In this document: piece after piece, positions 1-7,347 of the stretch
Layout of the letters: every line of letters starts with the position of its first letter
Numbering within the stretch: position 1 is the first letter of the stretch
Origin: Longimicrobium sp.
Lineage (GTDB): Bacteria > Gemmatimonadota > Gemmatimonadetes > Longimicrobiales > Longimicrobiaceae
Assembly: GCA_030446945.1 (NCBI GenBank)
Contig: JAUJMI010000005.1
Span: 1 to 27,212, forward strand
Direction of reading: 5' to 3'
Length of the DNA stretch: 27,212 bases
Notes under the pieces: model-generated
Database searches by the model: none
Told to the model about the DNA's origin: nothing
Seen by the model: only the letters and a program-made list of their open reading frames with translations
Position numbers and translations under genes: made by a program

Positions 1-2
1 TG

Positions 3-617
3 GGAGATTCGGTGTTCGACAACGCCGCGTACGTGCGCGGCGGGCCGGACGTGGTTCGGCAGGCGCGCGACCGGCTGGGTCCCGAGGGCTGGCAGGCGAC
101 GCTGGTGGCGGTGGACGGCGCCGTGGCGGAGGGCGTGCGCCGCCAGATCGCCCGCATCCCGCCCGACGCCACGCACCTGGTGGTCAGCGCCGGCGGCAAC
201 GATGCGCTCGGCAGCGTGGACGTGCTCTATCGCGGCGCCCGCACGGTCGGCGCGGGCCTGGCGATGCTGGGCGATGTCGTAGCCCCCTTCGAGACCCGCT
301 ACCGCACCATGCTCGGCGAGGTGCTGGCGCGCGGCGTCCCCACCGCGGTGTGCACGGTCTACAACCCGGTCTTCCCGGACCCGGAGGAGCGCCGCTACGC
401 CGCCCTCGGCTTGGCGGTGTTCAACGACGCTATCCTGCGCGTCGCCCTGGAAGCGGGCGTCCCCGTCCTCGAGCTGCGTTCCATCTGCGGCTCCGACGAG
501 GACTTCGCAAACCCCATCGAGCCCTCGGTCCGCGGCGGCGAAAAGATGGTCGCGGCCATCGCCACGATGCTGGCGGAGCACGACTTCACCCGCGAGCGCA
601 CCGCCATCTTCGGCTGA
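3..617 (+). CDS. SGNH/GDSL-family hydrolase, 5'-truncated by the window edge
   Basis: The frame is open from the first bases and begins with Gly-Asp-Ser-Val-Phe-Asp-Asn at 3-23. This is block I of the SGNH/GDSL hydrolases, whose Ser is the nucleophile, so the GTG at 12 is an internal valine codon and the true start lies left of the window. Block III is visible as Gly-Gly-Asn-Asp at 192-203, where the Asn contributes to the oxyanion hole. Near the C terminus is an Asn-Pro-Ile-Glu-Pro-Ser segment followed by Gly-Gly-Glu-Lys, in the place where classical members carry Asp-x-x-His. I see no such His, so the catalytic triad may be completed differently. Family members are esterases, lipases or acyltransferases; the substrate cannot be told. 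About 205 residues are visible, close to a full-length single-domain SGNH protein. The family call is firm, the specific function unknown. Confidence 0.85.
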   Translation, partial: GDSVFDNAAYVRGGPDVVRQARDRLGPEGWQATLVAVDGAVAEGVRRQIARIPPDATHLVVSAGGNDALGSVDVLYRGARTVGAGLAMLGDVVAPFETRYRTMLGEVLARGVPTAVCTVYNPVFPDPEERRYAALGLAVFNDAILRVALEAGVPVLELRSICGSDEDFANPIEPSVRGGEKMVAAIATMLAEHDFTRERTAIFG

Positions 618-686
618 ACACTCACGGGCTTGCTCTTTGCGCAGGGGGTGCGATCACCTGGATCCGCCCCTCGAACCCAGCGGCCG

Positions 687-773
687 ATGCACACTCGCAA
701 GATCTATCGCCTGGCACTCCTCGCGTCCACCGTGTTCCTGCCGGGCTGCCTGGTCGTCACCTGCGGCGGTTGA
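687..773 (+). CDS. Possible 28-residue lipoprotein-like peptide
   Basis: An ATG at 687 opens a 28-codon frame ending in TGA at 771-773. The product starts with Met-His-Thr-Arg-Lys, has a hydrophobic stretch, then Leu-Pro-Gly-Cys as a possible lipobox, and ends only eight residues later. The layout resembles a small lipoprotein or entericidin-like peptide, although Pro at the -2 position of the lipobox is not typical. It lies between the hydrolase and a strong terminator that starts 17 bases after its stop, so it would be transcribed. No Shine-Dalgarno sequence is visible. The frame may be a chance ORF. Confidence 0.3.
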   Translation: MHTRKIYRLALLASTVFLPGCLVVTCGG

Positions 774-790
774 CCAGGTGAAGCAAAGCA

Positions 791-828
791 GAGAGGCCGG
801 TGCGAGCCAACGCTCGCACCGGCCTCTT
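791..828. terminator. Strong bidirectional hairpin terminator between convergent genes
   Basis: Arms 791-807 and 812-828 pair over 17 positions (the outermost pair is G-U) around a four-base CAAC loop. It lies between the plus-strand hydrolase/small ORF and the 3' end of engB on the minus strand, so it can serve both. The trailing T tract is short on the plus strand (TCTTCGTTC). Confidence 0.8.
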
Positions 829-847
829 CGTTCGCCGTCCCGCATCA

Positions 848-1489
848 CTACTCGGTCTCTTCTTCCTCCGCGTCTCCCGCCTCGGGAAAGAGCAGCGCCG
901 CGAGCGTTTCCAGCAGCTCGTCGCGCCCGGTCCCCTTGGTGGCGGAGAAGAGGATCACCTGGTCGGTGTCCACCCCGAGCGTCTGTATGGCCTTGGGGAT
1001 CAGCTTCCCGCGCTCACGGCTGTTGAGCTTGTCGACCTTGGTGAGCACGAACAGCACGGGGATGCCGAGCTCCGCCAGGTAGTCGACGGAGCGCACGTCG
1101 TCCTCGCTGGGCCCGTTGCGCACGTCGACGAGCTGCACCACCCCGCGCAGATCCGGATTGCGCGTGAGGAAGGAGTGGATCAGCGGCCTCCACTTCTCGC
1201 GCAGCCCCTGCGGCACCTTGGCGTACCCGTACCCCGGCAGGTCCACCAGCACGAAGTCCCCCAGGTCCGACCGCACCTGGTAGAAGTTGATCTCCTGCGT
1301 CTTCCCCGGCTCCGCCGACACGCGCGCGATCGCCGTTCGCGTCCTCCCCAGCAGCCGGTTGATCAGCGACGACTTCCCCACGTTGGACCGCCCCGCGAAC
1401 GCCACCTGCAGCGCCCCCACGGCGCTCTCCGGCGGCGCCTGGCCGATCTGCCCGATGGCACCCGCGAACTCCACTGACTTGATTCGCAT
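848..1489 (-). CDS. engB: Ribosome biogenesis GTP-binding protein EngB (YihA/YsxC)
   Basis: TRAFAC-class GTPase that acts in late assembly of the large ribosomal subunit. All G motifs are present in the 213-residue product: G1 Gly-Arg-Ser-Asn-Val-Gly-Lys-Ser at 33-40, the G2 Thr around 64, G3 Asp-Leu-Pro-Gly at 83-86, G4 Thr-Lys-Val-Asp at 150-153 and G5 Ser-Ala-Thr-Lys at 182-185. The N terminus (Met-Arg-Ile-Lys-Ser-Val-Glu-Phe) matches the usual EngB start, which supports the ATG at 1489. The tail is acidic. No Shine-Dalgarno sequence precedes this ATG: the bases directly upstream are the AGGGAAT heptad array. The four-helix-bundle ORF upstream runs 127 bases into this gene, so engB translation may be coupled to it or initiate without an SD. 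clpX lies further upstream on the same strand. Confidence 0.96.
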   Translation of the reverse strand: MRIKSVEFAGAIGQIGQAPPESAVGALQVAFAGRSNVGKSSLINRLLGRTRTAIARVSAEPGKTQEINFYQVRSDLGDFVLVDLPGYGYAKVPQGLREKWRPLIHSFLTRNPDLRGVVQLVDVRNGPSEDDVRSVDYLAELGIPVLFVLTKVDKLNSRERGKLIPKAIQTLGVDTDQVILFSATKGTGRDELLETLAALLFPEAGDAEEEETE

Positions 1490-1893
1490 TTAGGGAATAG
1501 GGAATAGGGAATAGGGAATAGGGACGTCAGGGGGTGTCCAGAAGGCAGGGCGCGGAGGGAGGTCAGCAGCTTCCCGATCTCGGTGGCGAGGGCCAGTACC
1601 GGAGCGGTTTGGCTGGATGTGAGATACCCGAGACGGACGGCGAGGAGCAGGAACGTTTCTGTTTCGGCAAGCGACCCCCTCGCGACCGAGACGAAGTGCG
1701 CGTAGTCCTTCCGGGTACCCCGCGCGTTTCCCTCAGCGATGTTCGCTGGCACCGATGTAGCGGCGCGGGTCAGCTGAGCCGTAAGCCGGAATCTCTCATC
1801 CCGCGGAAACGACGCAGAAAGGCGATAGACCTCTACTGAAAGGTCCATCGCCTTCTGCCAGACCACGAGATCGCGAAACGAAGCCGCTCCCAC
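1363..1893 (-). CDS. Four-helix bundle protein (S23/23S rRNA intervening-sequence protein family)
   Basis: The first 120 or so residues fit the S23 family: [11 protein letters not shown] near the N terminus, then [14 protein letters not shown], and [10 protein letters not shown]. Members were first seen encoded in intervening sequences of 23S rRNA genes; many are free-standing and their molecular function is poorly known. The start is GTG at 1893, with GGAAGG at 1899-1904 five bases upstream. The family length is about 120 residues, but here the frame stays open through the heptad array (giving a Leu-Phe-Pro-Ile-Pro-Tyr stretch) and 127 bases into engB, ending in an Arg/Ser-rich tail. That tail is probably not native: the original stop seems to have been lost at the repeat junction. 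Family call is firm; C-terminal end is uncertain. Confidence 0.85.
   Translation of the reverse strand: MGAASFRDLVVWQKAMDLSVEVYRLSASFPRDERFRLTAQLTRAATSVPANIAEGNARGTRKDYAHFVSVARGSLAETETFLLLAVRLGYLTSSQTAPVLALATEIGKLLTSLRALPSGHPLTSLFPIPYSLFPKCESSQWSSRVPSGRSARRRRRAPWGRCRWRSRGGPTWGSRR
1492..1524. repeat. Tandem AGGGAAT heptad array, about 4.7 copies
   Basis: Plus-strand AGGGAAT is repeated head to tail from 1492. It abuts the engB start codon (ATG at 1487-1489 on the minus strand) with only two bases between. The opposite orientation of the same motif occurs at 1901-1933, so the two arrays form an inverted pair around the four-helix-bundle gene. Confidence 0.9.
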
Positions 1894-1900
1894 GCCGCCC

Positions 1901-1933
1901 TTCCTATTCCCTATTCCCTAACCCCTATTCCCT
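1901..1933. repeat. Inverted partner heptad array (ATTCCCT units)
   Basis: CCTATTCCCT units run from about 1903 to 1933, with one degenerate unit containing CCCC. This is the reverse complement of the array at 1492-1524. It lies between the clpX stop (1938) and the start of the four-helix-bundle gene (1893), and its distal end supplies that gene's GGAAGG ribosome-binding site. Confidence 0.85.
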
Positions 1934-1937
1934 GCCG

Positions 1938-3179
1938 TTACGCCTCCTTCTTCCGCCTCGGCTCCGCCGACAAAATCAGCAGCGGCGGCACGCTGTCCGT
2001 CACGCATTCGGGCGTCACCACCACCTCGCGCACGTCCTGGCGGCTCGGGATGTCGAACATGATGTCGCGCATCAGGTTCTCGATCACGGCGCGCAGGCCG
2101 CGGGCGCCGGTGCCGCGCTCGATCGCCTGCTTGGCGATGGCGCGGATGGCGCCCGGGTCGAAGGTGATCCCCACGCCATCCATCTGGAACACCTTCTGGT
2201 ACTGCTTCACCAGGGCGTTCTTGGGCTCGGTGAGGATGCGCACCAGGGCGCCCTCGTCCAGGTTGTCCAGCGTCACCGAGACGGGAAGGCGGCCGACCAG
2301 CTCCGGGATCAGGCCGAAGCGCAGCAGGTCCTCCGGCTCCACCTCGTCGAACAGGTTGCTGGCCCCGATCCGCTTCACGTCGTCCACACCGCCGAAACCG
2401 ATCTGCCGCTTCCCCGTGCGCGCCTCGATGATCTTCTCCAGGCCGTCGAACGCGCCGCCGCAGATGAAGAGGATGTGGCGTGTGTTGATCTGGATGTACT
2501 CCTGCTGCGGATGCTTGCGCCCGCCCTGCGGCGGCACCGACGCGGTCGTCCCCTCCAGGATCTTGAGGAGCGCCTGCTGCACCCCCTCGCCCGATACGTC
2601 GCGCGTGATCGACGGGTTCTCGCTCTTGCGGGCGATCTTGTCGATCTCGTCGATGTAGATGATCCCCCGCTCACACTCGGCCACGTTGAAGTCCGCGGCC
2701 TGCAGGAGCCTCACCAGGATGTTCTCCACGTCCTCGCCCACGTACCCCGCCTCGGTGAGCGTGGTGGCGTCGACGATGGTGAAGGGGACGTGGAGGACGC
2801 GCGCCAGCGTCTGCGCCAGCAGCGTCTTGCCCACGCCGGTGGAGCCGATGAGGAGGATGTTGGACTTGTCCAGCTCCACCTCGTCCATCACCCCGTGATG
2901 GTTGACGCGCTTGTAGTGATTGTAGACCGAGACGGCCAGCGCCTTCTTCGCGCGATCCTGCCCCACCACGTACTGGTCCAGCACCTCCTTGATCTCCAGC
3001 GGCGTGGGGACCGGGGTGGCCGCGCTGGTGGCCTCCTTGATCTCCTCCTCGGCCAGGATCTCGTTGCAAAGCGAGATGCACTCGTTGCAGATGTAGACCG
3101 AAGGCCCGGAGATGAAGCGCTTGACCGAGTCTTTGGACTTGCCGCAAAAGGAACAGCGGAGGTGCTTGTCGCTAGGCAT
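1938..3179 (-). CDS. clpX: ATP-dependent Clp protease ATP-binding subunit ClpX
   Basis: AAA+ unfoldase that feeds substrates to ClpP in the cytoplasm. The 413-residue product has the N-terminal C4 zinc finger (Cys9, Cys12, Cys31, Cys34), Walker A Gly-Ser-Thr-Gly-Val-Gly-Lys-Thr at 112-119, the pore loop Gly-Tyr-Val-Gly at 145-148, and Walker B with Asp-Glu at 177-178. An Ile-Gly-Phe loop near residue 265 docks onto ClpP, and Gly-Ala-Arg-Gly-Leu-Arg is the sensor 2 region. Length is normal. The gene follows clpP after 87 bases on the same strand and belongs to the tig-clpP-clpX cluster. ATG at 3179 is the family start; no clear SD precedes it. Confidence 0.98.
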   Translation of the reverse strand: MPSDKHLRCSFCGKSKDSVKRFISGPSVYICNECISLCNEILAEEEIKEATSAATPVPTPLEIKEVLDQYVVGQDRAKKALAVSVYNHYKRVNHHGVMDEVELDKSNILLIGSTGVGKTLLAQTLARVLHVPFTIVDATTLTEAGYVGEDVENILVRLLQAADFNVAECERGIIYIDEIDKIARKSENPSITRDVSGEGVQQALLKILEGTTASVPPQGGRKHPQQEYIQINTRHILFICGGAFDGLEKIIEARTGKRQIGFGGVDDVKRIGASNLFDEVEPEDLLRFGLIPELVGRLPVSVTLDNLDEGALVRILTEPKNALVKQYQKVFQMDGVGITFDPGAIRAIAKQAIERGTGARGLRAVIENLMRDIMFDIPSRQDVREVVVTPECVTDSVPPLLILSAEPRRKKEA

Positions 3180-3220
3180 GGTGGCCGGGAACGCGGGGGG
3201 TTCGAATTTCCATACGGCCC

Positions 3221-3242
3221 CCGCCGCCGGTGAGGGCGGCGG
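3221..3242 (-). terminator. GC hairpin between clpP and clpX (partial terminator or processing site)
   Basis: CCGCCGCC at 3221-3228 pairs with GGCGGCGG at 3235-3242 around a six-base loop. No T tract follows on the minus strand, so it is more likely an attenuating or stabilising stem in the clpP-clpX transcript than a full stop. The role is inferred from position only. Confidence 0.35.
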
Positions 3243-3266
3243 AGGCGAGAGACCGCGGGTGCGGAG

Positions 3267-3896
3267 TCAGACGCCTGCCGTCTCCGCGTGCACCGGCGGG
3301 TCGGCCACCTCGGTCGCGTGGGCGATCACGTGGTCGATCAGCCCGTACGCCAGCGCCTCATCGGGCGACATGAAGCGGTCGCGGTCCAGGTCCTCGGCGA
3401 TGCGCTCCACCGTCTGGCCCGTGTTCTCGGCGTAGATCTGGTTCATCCGCTCGCGCACGAAGAGGATCTCGCGCGCCTGGATCTCGATGTCCGCCGCCGT
3501 CCCCTGGCTCCCGCCCGAGGGCTGGTGCAGCATGATCCGCGAGTTGGGGAGGGAGTAGCGCTTCCCCTTCGTGCCCGCCGCAAGGAGGAACGAGCCCATG
3601 CTGGCAGCCAGCCCCATGCAGTACGTGTTCACGTCGCACGACATGAACTTCATCGTATCGTAGATGGCCAGACCCGCGTACACCGAGCCGCCGGGCGAGT
3701 TGATGTAGACGTGGATGTCCTTCTCCGGGTTGTCCGCCTGGAGAAAGAGCATCTGGGCGATGATGATGTTGGCGACGTCGTCGTTGATCCCGCTCCCCAG
3801 GAAAACGATGCGGTCCATCAGCAGGCGGGAGAAGATGTCGTAGCTCCGCTCCCCCCGGCTGGAGCGTTCGATCACGTACGGCGGATAGATGGCCAT
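3267..3896 (-). CDS. clpP: ATP-dependent Clp protease proteolytic subunit ClpP
   Basis: Serine protease that forms the tetradecameric chamber paired with ClpX. The catalytic triad is visible in the 209-residue product: Ser99 in Gly-Leu-Ala-Ala-Ser-Met-Gly, His124 in Met-Leu-His-Gln-Pro, and Asp173 in Asp-Arg-Asp-Arg-Phe-Met. Asn-Ser-Pro-Gly-Gly-Ser at 66-71 is the oxyanion-side loop. There is no long N-terminal propeptide; the mature-like Tyr-Pro-Pro-Tyr-Val-Ile-Glu begins at residue 4. AAAGGG lies just upstream of the ATG at 3896. It sits between tig (81 bases upstream) and clpX (87 bases downstream), the usual operon order. Confidence 0.98.
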   Translation of the reverse strand: MAIYPPYVIERSSRGERSYDIFSRLLMDRIVFLGSGINDDVANIIIAQMLFLQADNPEKDIHVYINSPGGSVYAGLAIYDTMKFMSCDVNTYCMGLAASMGSFLLAAGTKGKRYSLPNSRIMLHQPSGGSQGTAADIEIQAREILFVRERMNQIYAENTGQTVERIAEDLDRDRFMSPDEALAYGLIDHVIAHATEVADPPVHAETAGV

Positions 3897-3977
3897 GACC
3901 CTTTGAAGCGCTGATGAAAGTACGGTGGGTAGCTGCGGAGCCGCCCAATGCGACGGCCCCTGCGTGCGCCCGCCGCT

Positions 3978-5279
3978 TCAGGCGACGGTGTTCTGCGAAC
4001 GGAGGTATTCGAACACCTTGTCCTCGGTGATCTCGCTCTCCAGCGCCTGGATCTGGCCACCCTTCTCCAGCTGGATCCACGCGTCGCTGGGGGAGATGCC
4101 GTGTTCCTCGGCCAGCTTCTCCACCCGGGCGTCCACCTCGTCGGCCGTGGCGCGGAGCCCCTCCCGGTCCGCCAGGTGCTCCACCACCAGCATCCGCTTC
4201 AGCGCGGCCTCGGCCTGCGGGCGCATCATCTGGCGCATCTGCGAGAAGCGTTCCTCCTGCTCCGGGGTCCGCTTGGGCATCTTCTTGGGGTCCTGCTGCG
4301 CCTCGCCGGTCATGAAGCCGAGGTAGCGGTCCACCATCGAGGGGGGGACCTCGAAGGAGTTGGCCGCCAGCACCTGCTCCACCAGCGCGGCCCGCATCGC
4401 CGCCTCGGAGTTGCGCTGCTTCTCGGCCTCCAGGTCGGTGCGGATGCGCTCGCGCAACGTGTCCACCGACTCGAACTCGCCCAGCGACTGCGCGAATGCG
4501 TCGTCCATCGGGGGGAGGTCGCGGCGGCGCAGCTCGTTCAGCTTGATGCGCAGGCGCTGCTCCCGGCCGCGCAGCTCCTCGTCCGGGAAGTCGGACGGGT
4601 AGCGCACGGTGAACTCGCCCTCGGCGCCGGGCGCCAGGGTGCGGATGGCGTCCTCGATGTCGGGGATCGCCTGCCCCTCGCCCAGGGTGAAGCGGAAGGG
4701 GCGGGCGCCCGCGTCCTCGCTCCCCTCCTCCGCGACCAGGTCGGTGATCTCCACCGTCACCTCGTCGCCCTGGTCCGCCACGCCCTCTTCCAGCACGCGC
4801 ACGGTGCCGCGCTCGGCGCGGATGCGCTCGATCACGCTCTCCACGTCCTCGTCGGTGACCTCGGCGGGGGGGCGCTGCACGGCAAAGCCGGCGATGTTGT
4901 TGATCTGGATGGTGGGCTGCACCTCGAAGTGGACCTCGAAGGTGAGGTCCTCGCCGGGGTGGTAGTGGACGTTCTCCACCACGCCCTGGGTGATGGGCTG
5001 GAAGTCGCCGTTTTCCAGGACCTCCTTGTAGCTCTCCTGGATCACGCGGTCCACCGTCTCCTGCTCGATGGCGGGCCCGAACTGCTTCTCGACCAGCGAC
5101 GCGGGGATGCTCCCCTTTCGGAAGCCGGGAAGGCGCACGTTGCGCGAGAGCTGCGACGCCACGCTCTGGCGGATGCGCTTGACGCGCTCCCGCGGCACGG
5201 TCACCGCGAGGCGGCGGCTCCAGGACTCGGGCTCCTGGACGTCGATGCGAAGGTCGGTCGAAGTAGTCTCTGCGGCCAT
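3978..5279 (-). CDS. tig: Trigger factor, ribosome-associated chaperone
   Basis: Binds nascent chains at the ribosome exit tunnel. The 433-residue product is of normal length. The N-terminal domain contains the ribosome-binding signature Gly-Phe-Arg-Lys-Gly-Ser-Ile-Pro at 52-59. An FKBP-type peptidyl-prolyl isomerase domain follows at roughly 165-250, with Gly-Asp-Glu-Val-Thr near its start, and then the long helical C-terminal chaperone domain, which contains Pro-Lys-Lys-Met-Pro-Lys-Arg and a Glu-rich helix. The start is ATG at 5279. It is the first protein gene of the tig-clpP-clpX cluster and follows tRNA-Leu on the same strand. No obvious SD or heat-shock operator is visible in the 100 bases upstream. 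Confidence 0.96.
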   Translation of the reverse strand: MAAETTSTDLRIDVQEPESWSRRLAVTVPRERVKRIRQSVASQLSRNVRLPGFRKGSIPASLVEKQFGPAIEQETVDRVIQESYKEVLENGDFQPITQGVVENVHYHPGEDLTFEVHFEVQPTIQINNIAGFAVQRPPAEVTDEDVESVIERIRAERGTVRVLEEGVADQGDEVTVEITDLVAEEGSEDAGARPFRFTLGEGQAIPDIEDAIRTLAPGAEGEFTVRYPSDFPDEELRGREQRLRIKLNELRRRDLPPMDDAFAQSLGEFESVDTLRERIRTDLEAEKQRNSEAAMRAALVEQVLAANSFEVPPSMVDRYLGFMTGEAQQDPKKMPKRTPEQEERFSQMRQMMRPQAEAALKRMLVVEHLADREGLRATADEVDARVEKLAEEHGISPSDAWIQLEKGGQIQALESEITEDKVFEYLRSQNTVA

Positions 5280-5339
5280 TCCGTGCTTTTATCCGGCAAA
5301 CGGTTGAATACGGCGACGATGGAGAAACGGCCCGGCCCC

Positions 5340-5365
5340 GCTCCGCCACTCGCCGGCGGCGGAGC
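5340..5365 (-). terminator. Candidate hairpin 3' of tRNA-Leu / upstream of tig
   Basis: GCTCCGCC at 5340-5347 pairs with GGCGGAGC at 5358-5365. On the minus strand this stem begins about 16 bases after the tRNA 3' end and precedes tig by about 60 bases. No clear T run follows, so it could be a weak terminator or a 3' processing boundary. Confidence 0.4.
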
Positions 5366-5380
5366 TCGTGCTGTGCAGGA

Positions 5381-5462
5381 TGCCCGCTGAGGGACTTGAA
5401 CCCCCACGCCTTGCGGCGGCAGCTCCTAAGGCTGCTGTGTCTGCCGATTCCACCAAGCGGGC
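5381..5462 (-). tRNA. tRNA-Leu (anticodon UAG)
   Basis: Read on the minus strand, the acceptor arm GCCCGCT (5462-5456) pairs with AGCGGGC (5388-5382), followed by discriminator A at 5381. The D arm contains TGGTGGAATCGGCAGACAC, typical of tRNA-Leu. The anticodon stem GCAGC/GCTGC encloses loop CTTAGGA, giving anticodon TAG at 5428-5426. A long variable arm (class II) with a TGCCGCCGCAAGGCG stem precedes the T arm GGGGGTTCAAGTCCC. CCA is not encoded. Length 82 nt. Confidence 0.95.
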
Positions 5463-5532
5463 CCGCTCCGGCGCGACAAGATAACCTCCCCCCCTCCCCA
5501 ATCTCAACCTTTCGGGTGAGACCGGCTCCCCT

Positions 5533-5631
5533 GGAACAGCAACCTCACGCGGAGACGCGGAGTCGCGGAGAAGAACACCTCCACCGTCTTTCCTCTGTGT
5601 CTCTGTGTCTCTGTGTGACGCCCGCCGTTCC
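5533..5631. repeat. Dispersed imperfect palindromic repeat, copy A
   Basis: Bounded by GGAACAGC (5533-5540) and its near-inverse GCCGTTCC (5624-5631). The left half is CACGCGGAGACGCGGAG-like and the right half contains CTCTGTGTCTCTGTGT tracts, giving the mirrored CGCGGAG / CTCTGTG pattern seen also at 7348-7527 and 11419-11524. Noncoding; between tRNA-Leu and the htrA terminator. Confidence 0.75.
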
Positions 5632-5644
5632 CGTGCAAAACGAA

Positions 5645-5676
5645 GGCGGCCGCCCCCGGCACCGGGAGCGGCCGCC
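5645..5676 (-). terminator. Intrinsic terminator of htrA
   Basis: GGCGGCCGC (5645-5653) pairs with GCGGCCGCC (5668-5676), and the inner CCCGG/CCGGG also pairs, making a long GC stem. On the minus strand it is followed by TTCGTTTTGC. It begins 20 bases after the htrA stop. Confidence 0.85.
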
Positions 5677-5695
5677 TGCATCGCGTCGGCCGAGC

Positions 5696-7231
5696 CTACT
5701 CGGCCAGGCGGATGTTCTCGATCCCCTGCTGCCCGTTGTTGAACTCCAGCACCAGCGACACCACCTGCCCGGCGCGCTTGCGCTCCACCAGCCGGCGGAA
5801 TGCGGCGACGTCCGCCACCGGCTGCCCGTCCACCGAGACGATCCGCACGCCGCGCCCGATCCCCTGGCGTCCGGCGGGGCCGGAGCGGTCGGACTCGGCC
5901 ACCACCACGCCGGTGGTGGAGCGCAGCCCGTACTGCTTGGCGAGCGCGGCGGTGAGCGGCTCAACCGTGATCCCCAGCCGCTGGCGCGCCACGTCGTTGC
6001 GCACGGGCTGCACCGGCGCCGTCACCTCCCGCTGGGCTCGCTGCTCCGGCTCGGTGGGCGCCTCGGCGAGCCGCACCCTCACCTGTCGGCGCGCCCCTGC
6101 GCGGATGATGTCCAGCGTGATGGTCTCGCCCGGCTGGTGCGTGGCGATCATGCGCTGCAGCTGGCCCGTGCGCTCCACCTGCGCCCCGTTCACCCCCACG
6201 ATCACGTCGCCCTGGCGGATTCCGGCCTCGCGGGCGGCGCTCGTCCCCGGCGTGAGGTCGTTCACCACCACCCCGGCGATGCGGGGGAGGCGGAAGACCT
6301 CGGCGTCCTCGGGGCGCACGTCCTTGAGGGTGATGCCGAGCGCGGGGCGGCGCACCTTGCCGTAGCGCATCAGGTCGTCCGCCACCTTGCGCGCCAGGTC
6401 GATGGGCACCGCGAAGCCGTACCCCGCGTAGAAGCCGGTGGGCGACGCGATGGCCGAGTTCACTCCCACCACCTCGCCGCGCAGGTTCACCAGCGGCCCG
6501 CCGGAGTTGCCGGGGTTGATGGGCGCGTCGGTCTGGATGAAGTCCTCGATGGCCCAGCGGCTCCCCGTGCTCTCGCGCAGGATGGGGAGCGGGCGCCCCT
6601 TGGCGCTGATGATCCCGGACGTGACCGTCGTCCCCAGGTCCAGCGGGTTGCCGATGGCCAGCACCCACTCGCCGATCTTGGTGCCGTCGCTCGTGCCCAG
6701 CCGCACCACCGGGAACCGGCTCCCCTCCACCTTGATCACCGCCACATCCGTGTTGGGATCGCGGCCGACCACCCGGGCCACCAGGCTGCGGTTGTCGCTC
6801 AGCACCACGGTGATCTTGTCCGCGCCCTCCACCACGTGGTTGTTCGTGATGATGTAGCCGTCCGGGCTGATGATGAACCCGGAGCCGCTCCCCTGCTGCG
6901 GCCCGCGCCCGCCGCCCTCCGGGATGTCGAAGGGGAGCATGTCGCGAAGCTCCTCGGGGATGTCGCGGCGACCGGAGGTGCGGCGCCCCGCGCGCTCCAT
7001 CTCGATGGCGACCACGGCGGGCGTCACCGACTCCGCGATGCTGATGAACGCCTGGCTCAGCTCGGCCACGGGCCGCACGTCCTGGCGCGTGGGGACGGCG
7101 GGCGTCTGCATCAGCGCCGCGGCGTGCGTTCCGGGGGTGAATTGGAGACCGGAGGCCAGCAGGAGTCCGCCGGCAAAGGCGCCGGCGGTCAGGCCGGCGA
7201 CGTGGGTGCGGTTGAAGCGGCGCTCAGACAT
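5696..7231 (-). CDS. HtrA/Do (DegP/DegQ-like) periplasmic serine protease with two PDZ domains
   Basis: Envelope quality-control protease. I place the start at ATG 7231 (Met-Ser-Glu-Arg-Arg-Phe), which gives 511 residues; the frame is open 44 codons further upstream, but that part has no leader character. Residues 11-30 form a hydrophobic, Gly/Ala-rich signal or anchor segment. The trypsin-like domain carries His132 (Thr-Asn-Asn-His-Val-Val), Asp162 (Asn-Thr-Asp-Val-Ala) and Ser243 (Gly-Asn-Ser-Gly-Gly-Pro). PDZ1 lies at about 290-385 and PDZ2 at about 415-505, the latter ending at the C terminus. The catalytic triad is intact. The gene is flanked by its own terminator downstream and a terminator-like hairpin in its leader. 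Which paralogue it is (DegP, DegQ, MucD) cannot be decided from sequence alone. Confidence 0.95.
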   Translation of the reverse strand: MSERRFNRTHVAGLTAGAFAGGLLLASGLQFTPGTHAAALMQTPAVPTRQDVRPVAELSQAFISIAESVTPAVVAIEMERAGRRTSGRRDIPEELRDMLPFDIPEGGGRGPQQGSGSGFIISPDGYIITNNHVVEGADKITVVLSDNRSLVARVVGRDPNTDVAVIKVEGSRFPVVRLGTSDGTKIGEWVLAIGNPLDLGTTVTSGIISAKGRPLPILRESTGSRWAIEDFIQTDAPINPGNSGGPLVNLRGEVVGVNSAIASPTGFYAGYGFAVPIDLARKVADDLMRYGKVRRPALGITLKDVRPEDAEVFRLPRIAGVVVNDLTPGTSAAREAGIRQGDVIVGVNGAQVERTGQLQRMIATHQPGETITLDIIRAGARRQVRVRLAEAPTEPEQRAQREVTAPVQPVRNDVARQRLGITVEPLTAALAKQYGLRSTTGVVVAESDRSGPAGRQGIGRGVRIVSVDGQPVADVAAFRRLVERKRAGQVVSLVLEFNNGQQGIENIRLAE

Positions 7232-7240
7232 TGCACGCTC

Positions 7241-7272
7241 GTATAAAAAGGGGTACCGGGGATCCCGGTGCC
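7241..7272 (-). promoter_or_regulatory. Terminator-like hairpin with T tract in the htrA leader
   Basis: On the minus strand GGCACCGGG (7272-7264), loop ATC, then CCCGGTACC (7260-7252) forms a 9-pair stem with one C-A mismatch, followed by CCTTTTTATAC. The T tract ends 9 bases before the htrA ATG. It has the form of an intrinsic terminator, so it could act as an attenuator of htrA or stop readthrough from dnaK. The function is inferred from shape and position. Confidence 0.5.
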
Positions 7273-7347
7273 GTACGGAGGGCTCGCAAGGAGTAACCCG
7301 CCGCGCGTCTCCGGTTCCCCGGAGCGGCCTGCAAAACATCGGCCCAG

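Noticed and set aside
3358..5349. 663-codon minus-strand frame over clpP and tig
   Set aside because: Out of frame with both genes, Arg/Gly/Pro-rich, no domain; shadow ORF.
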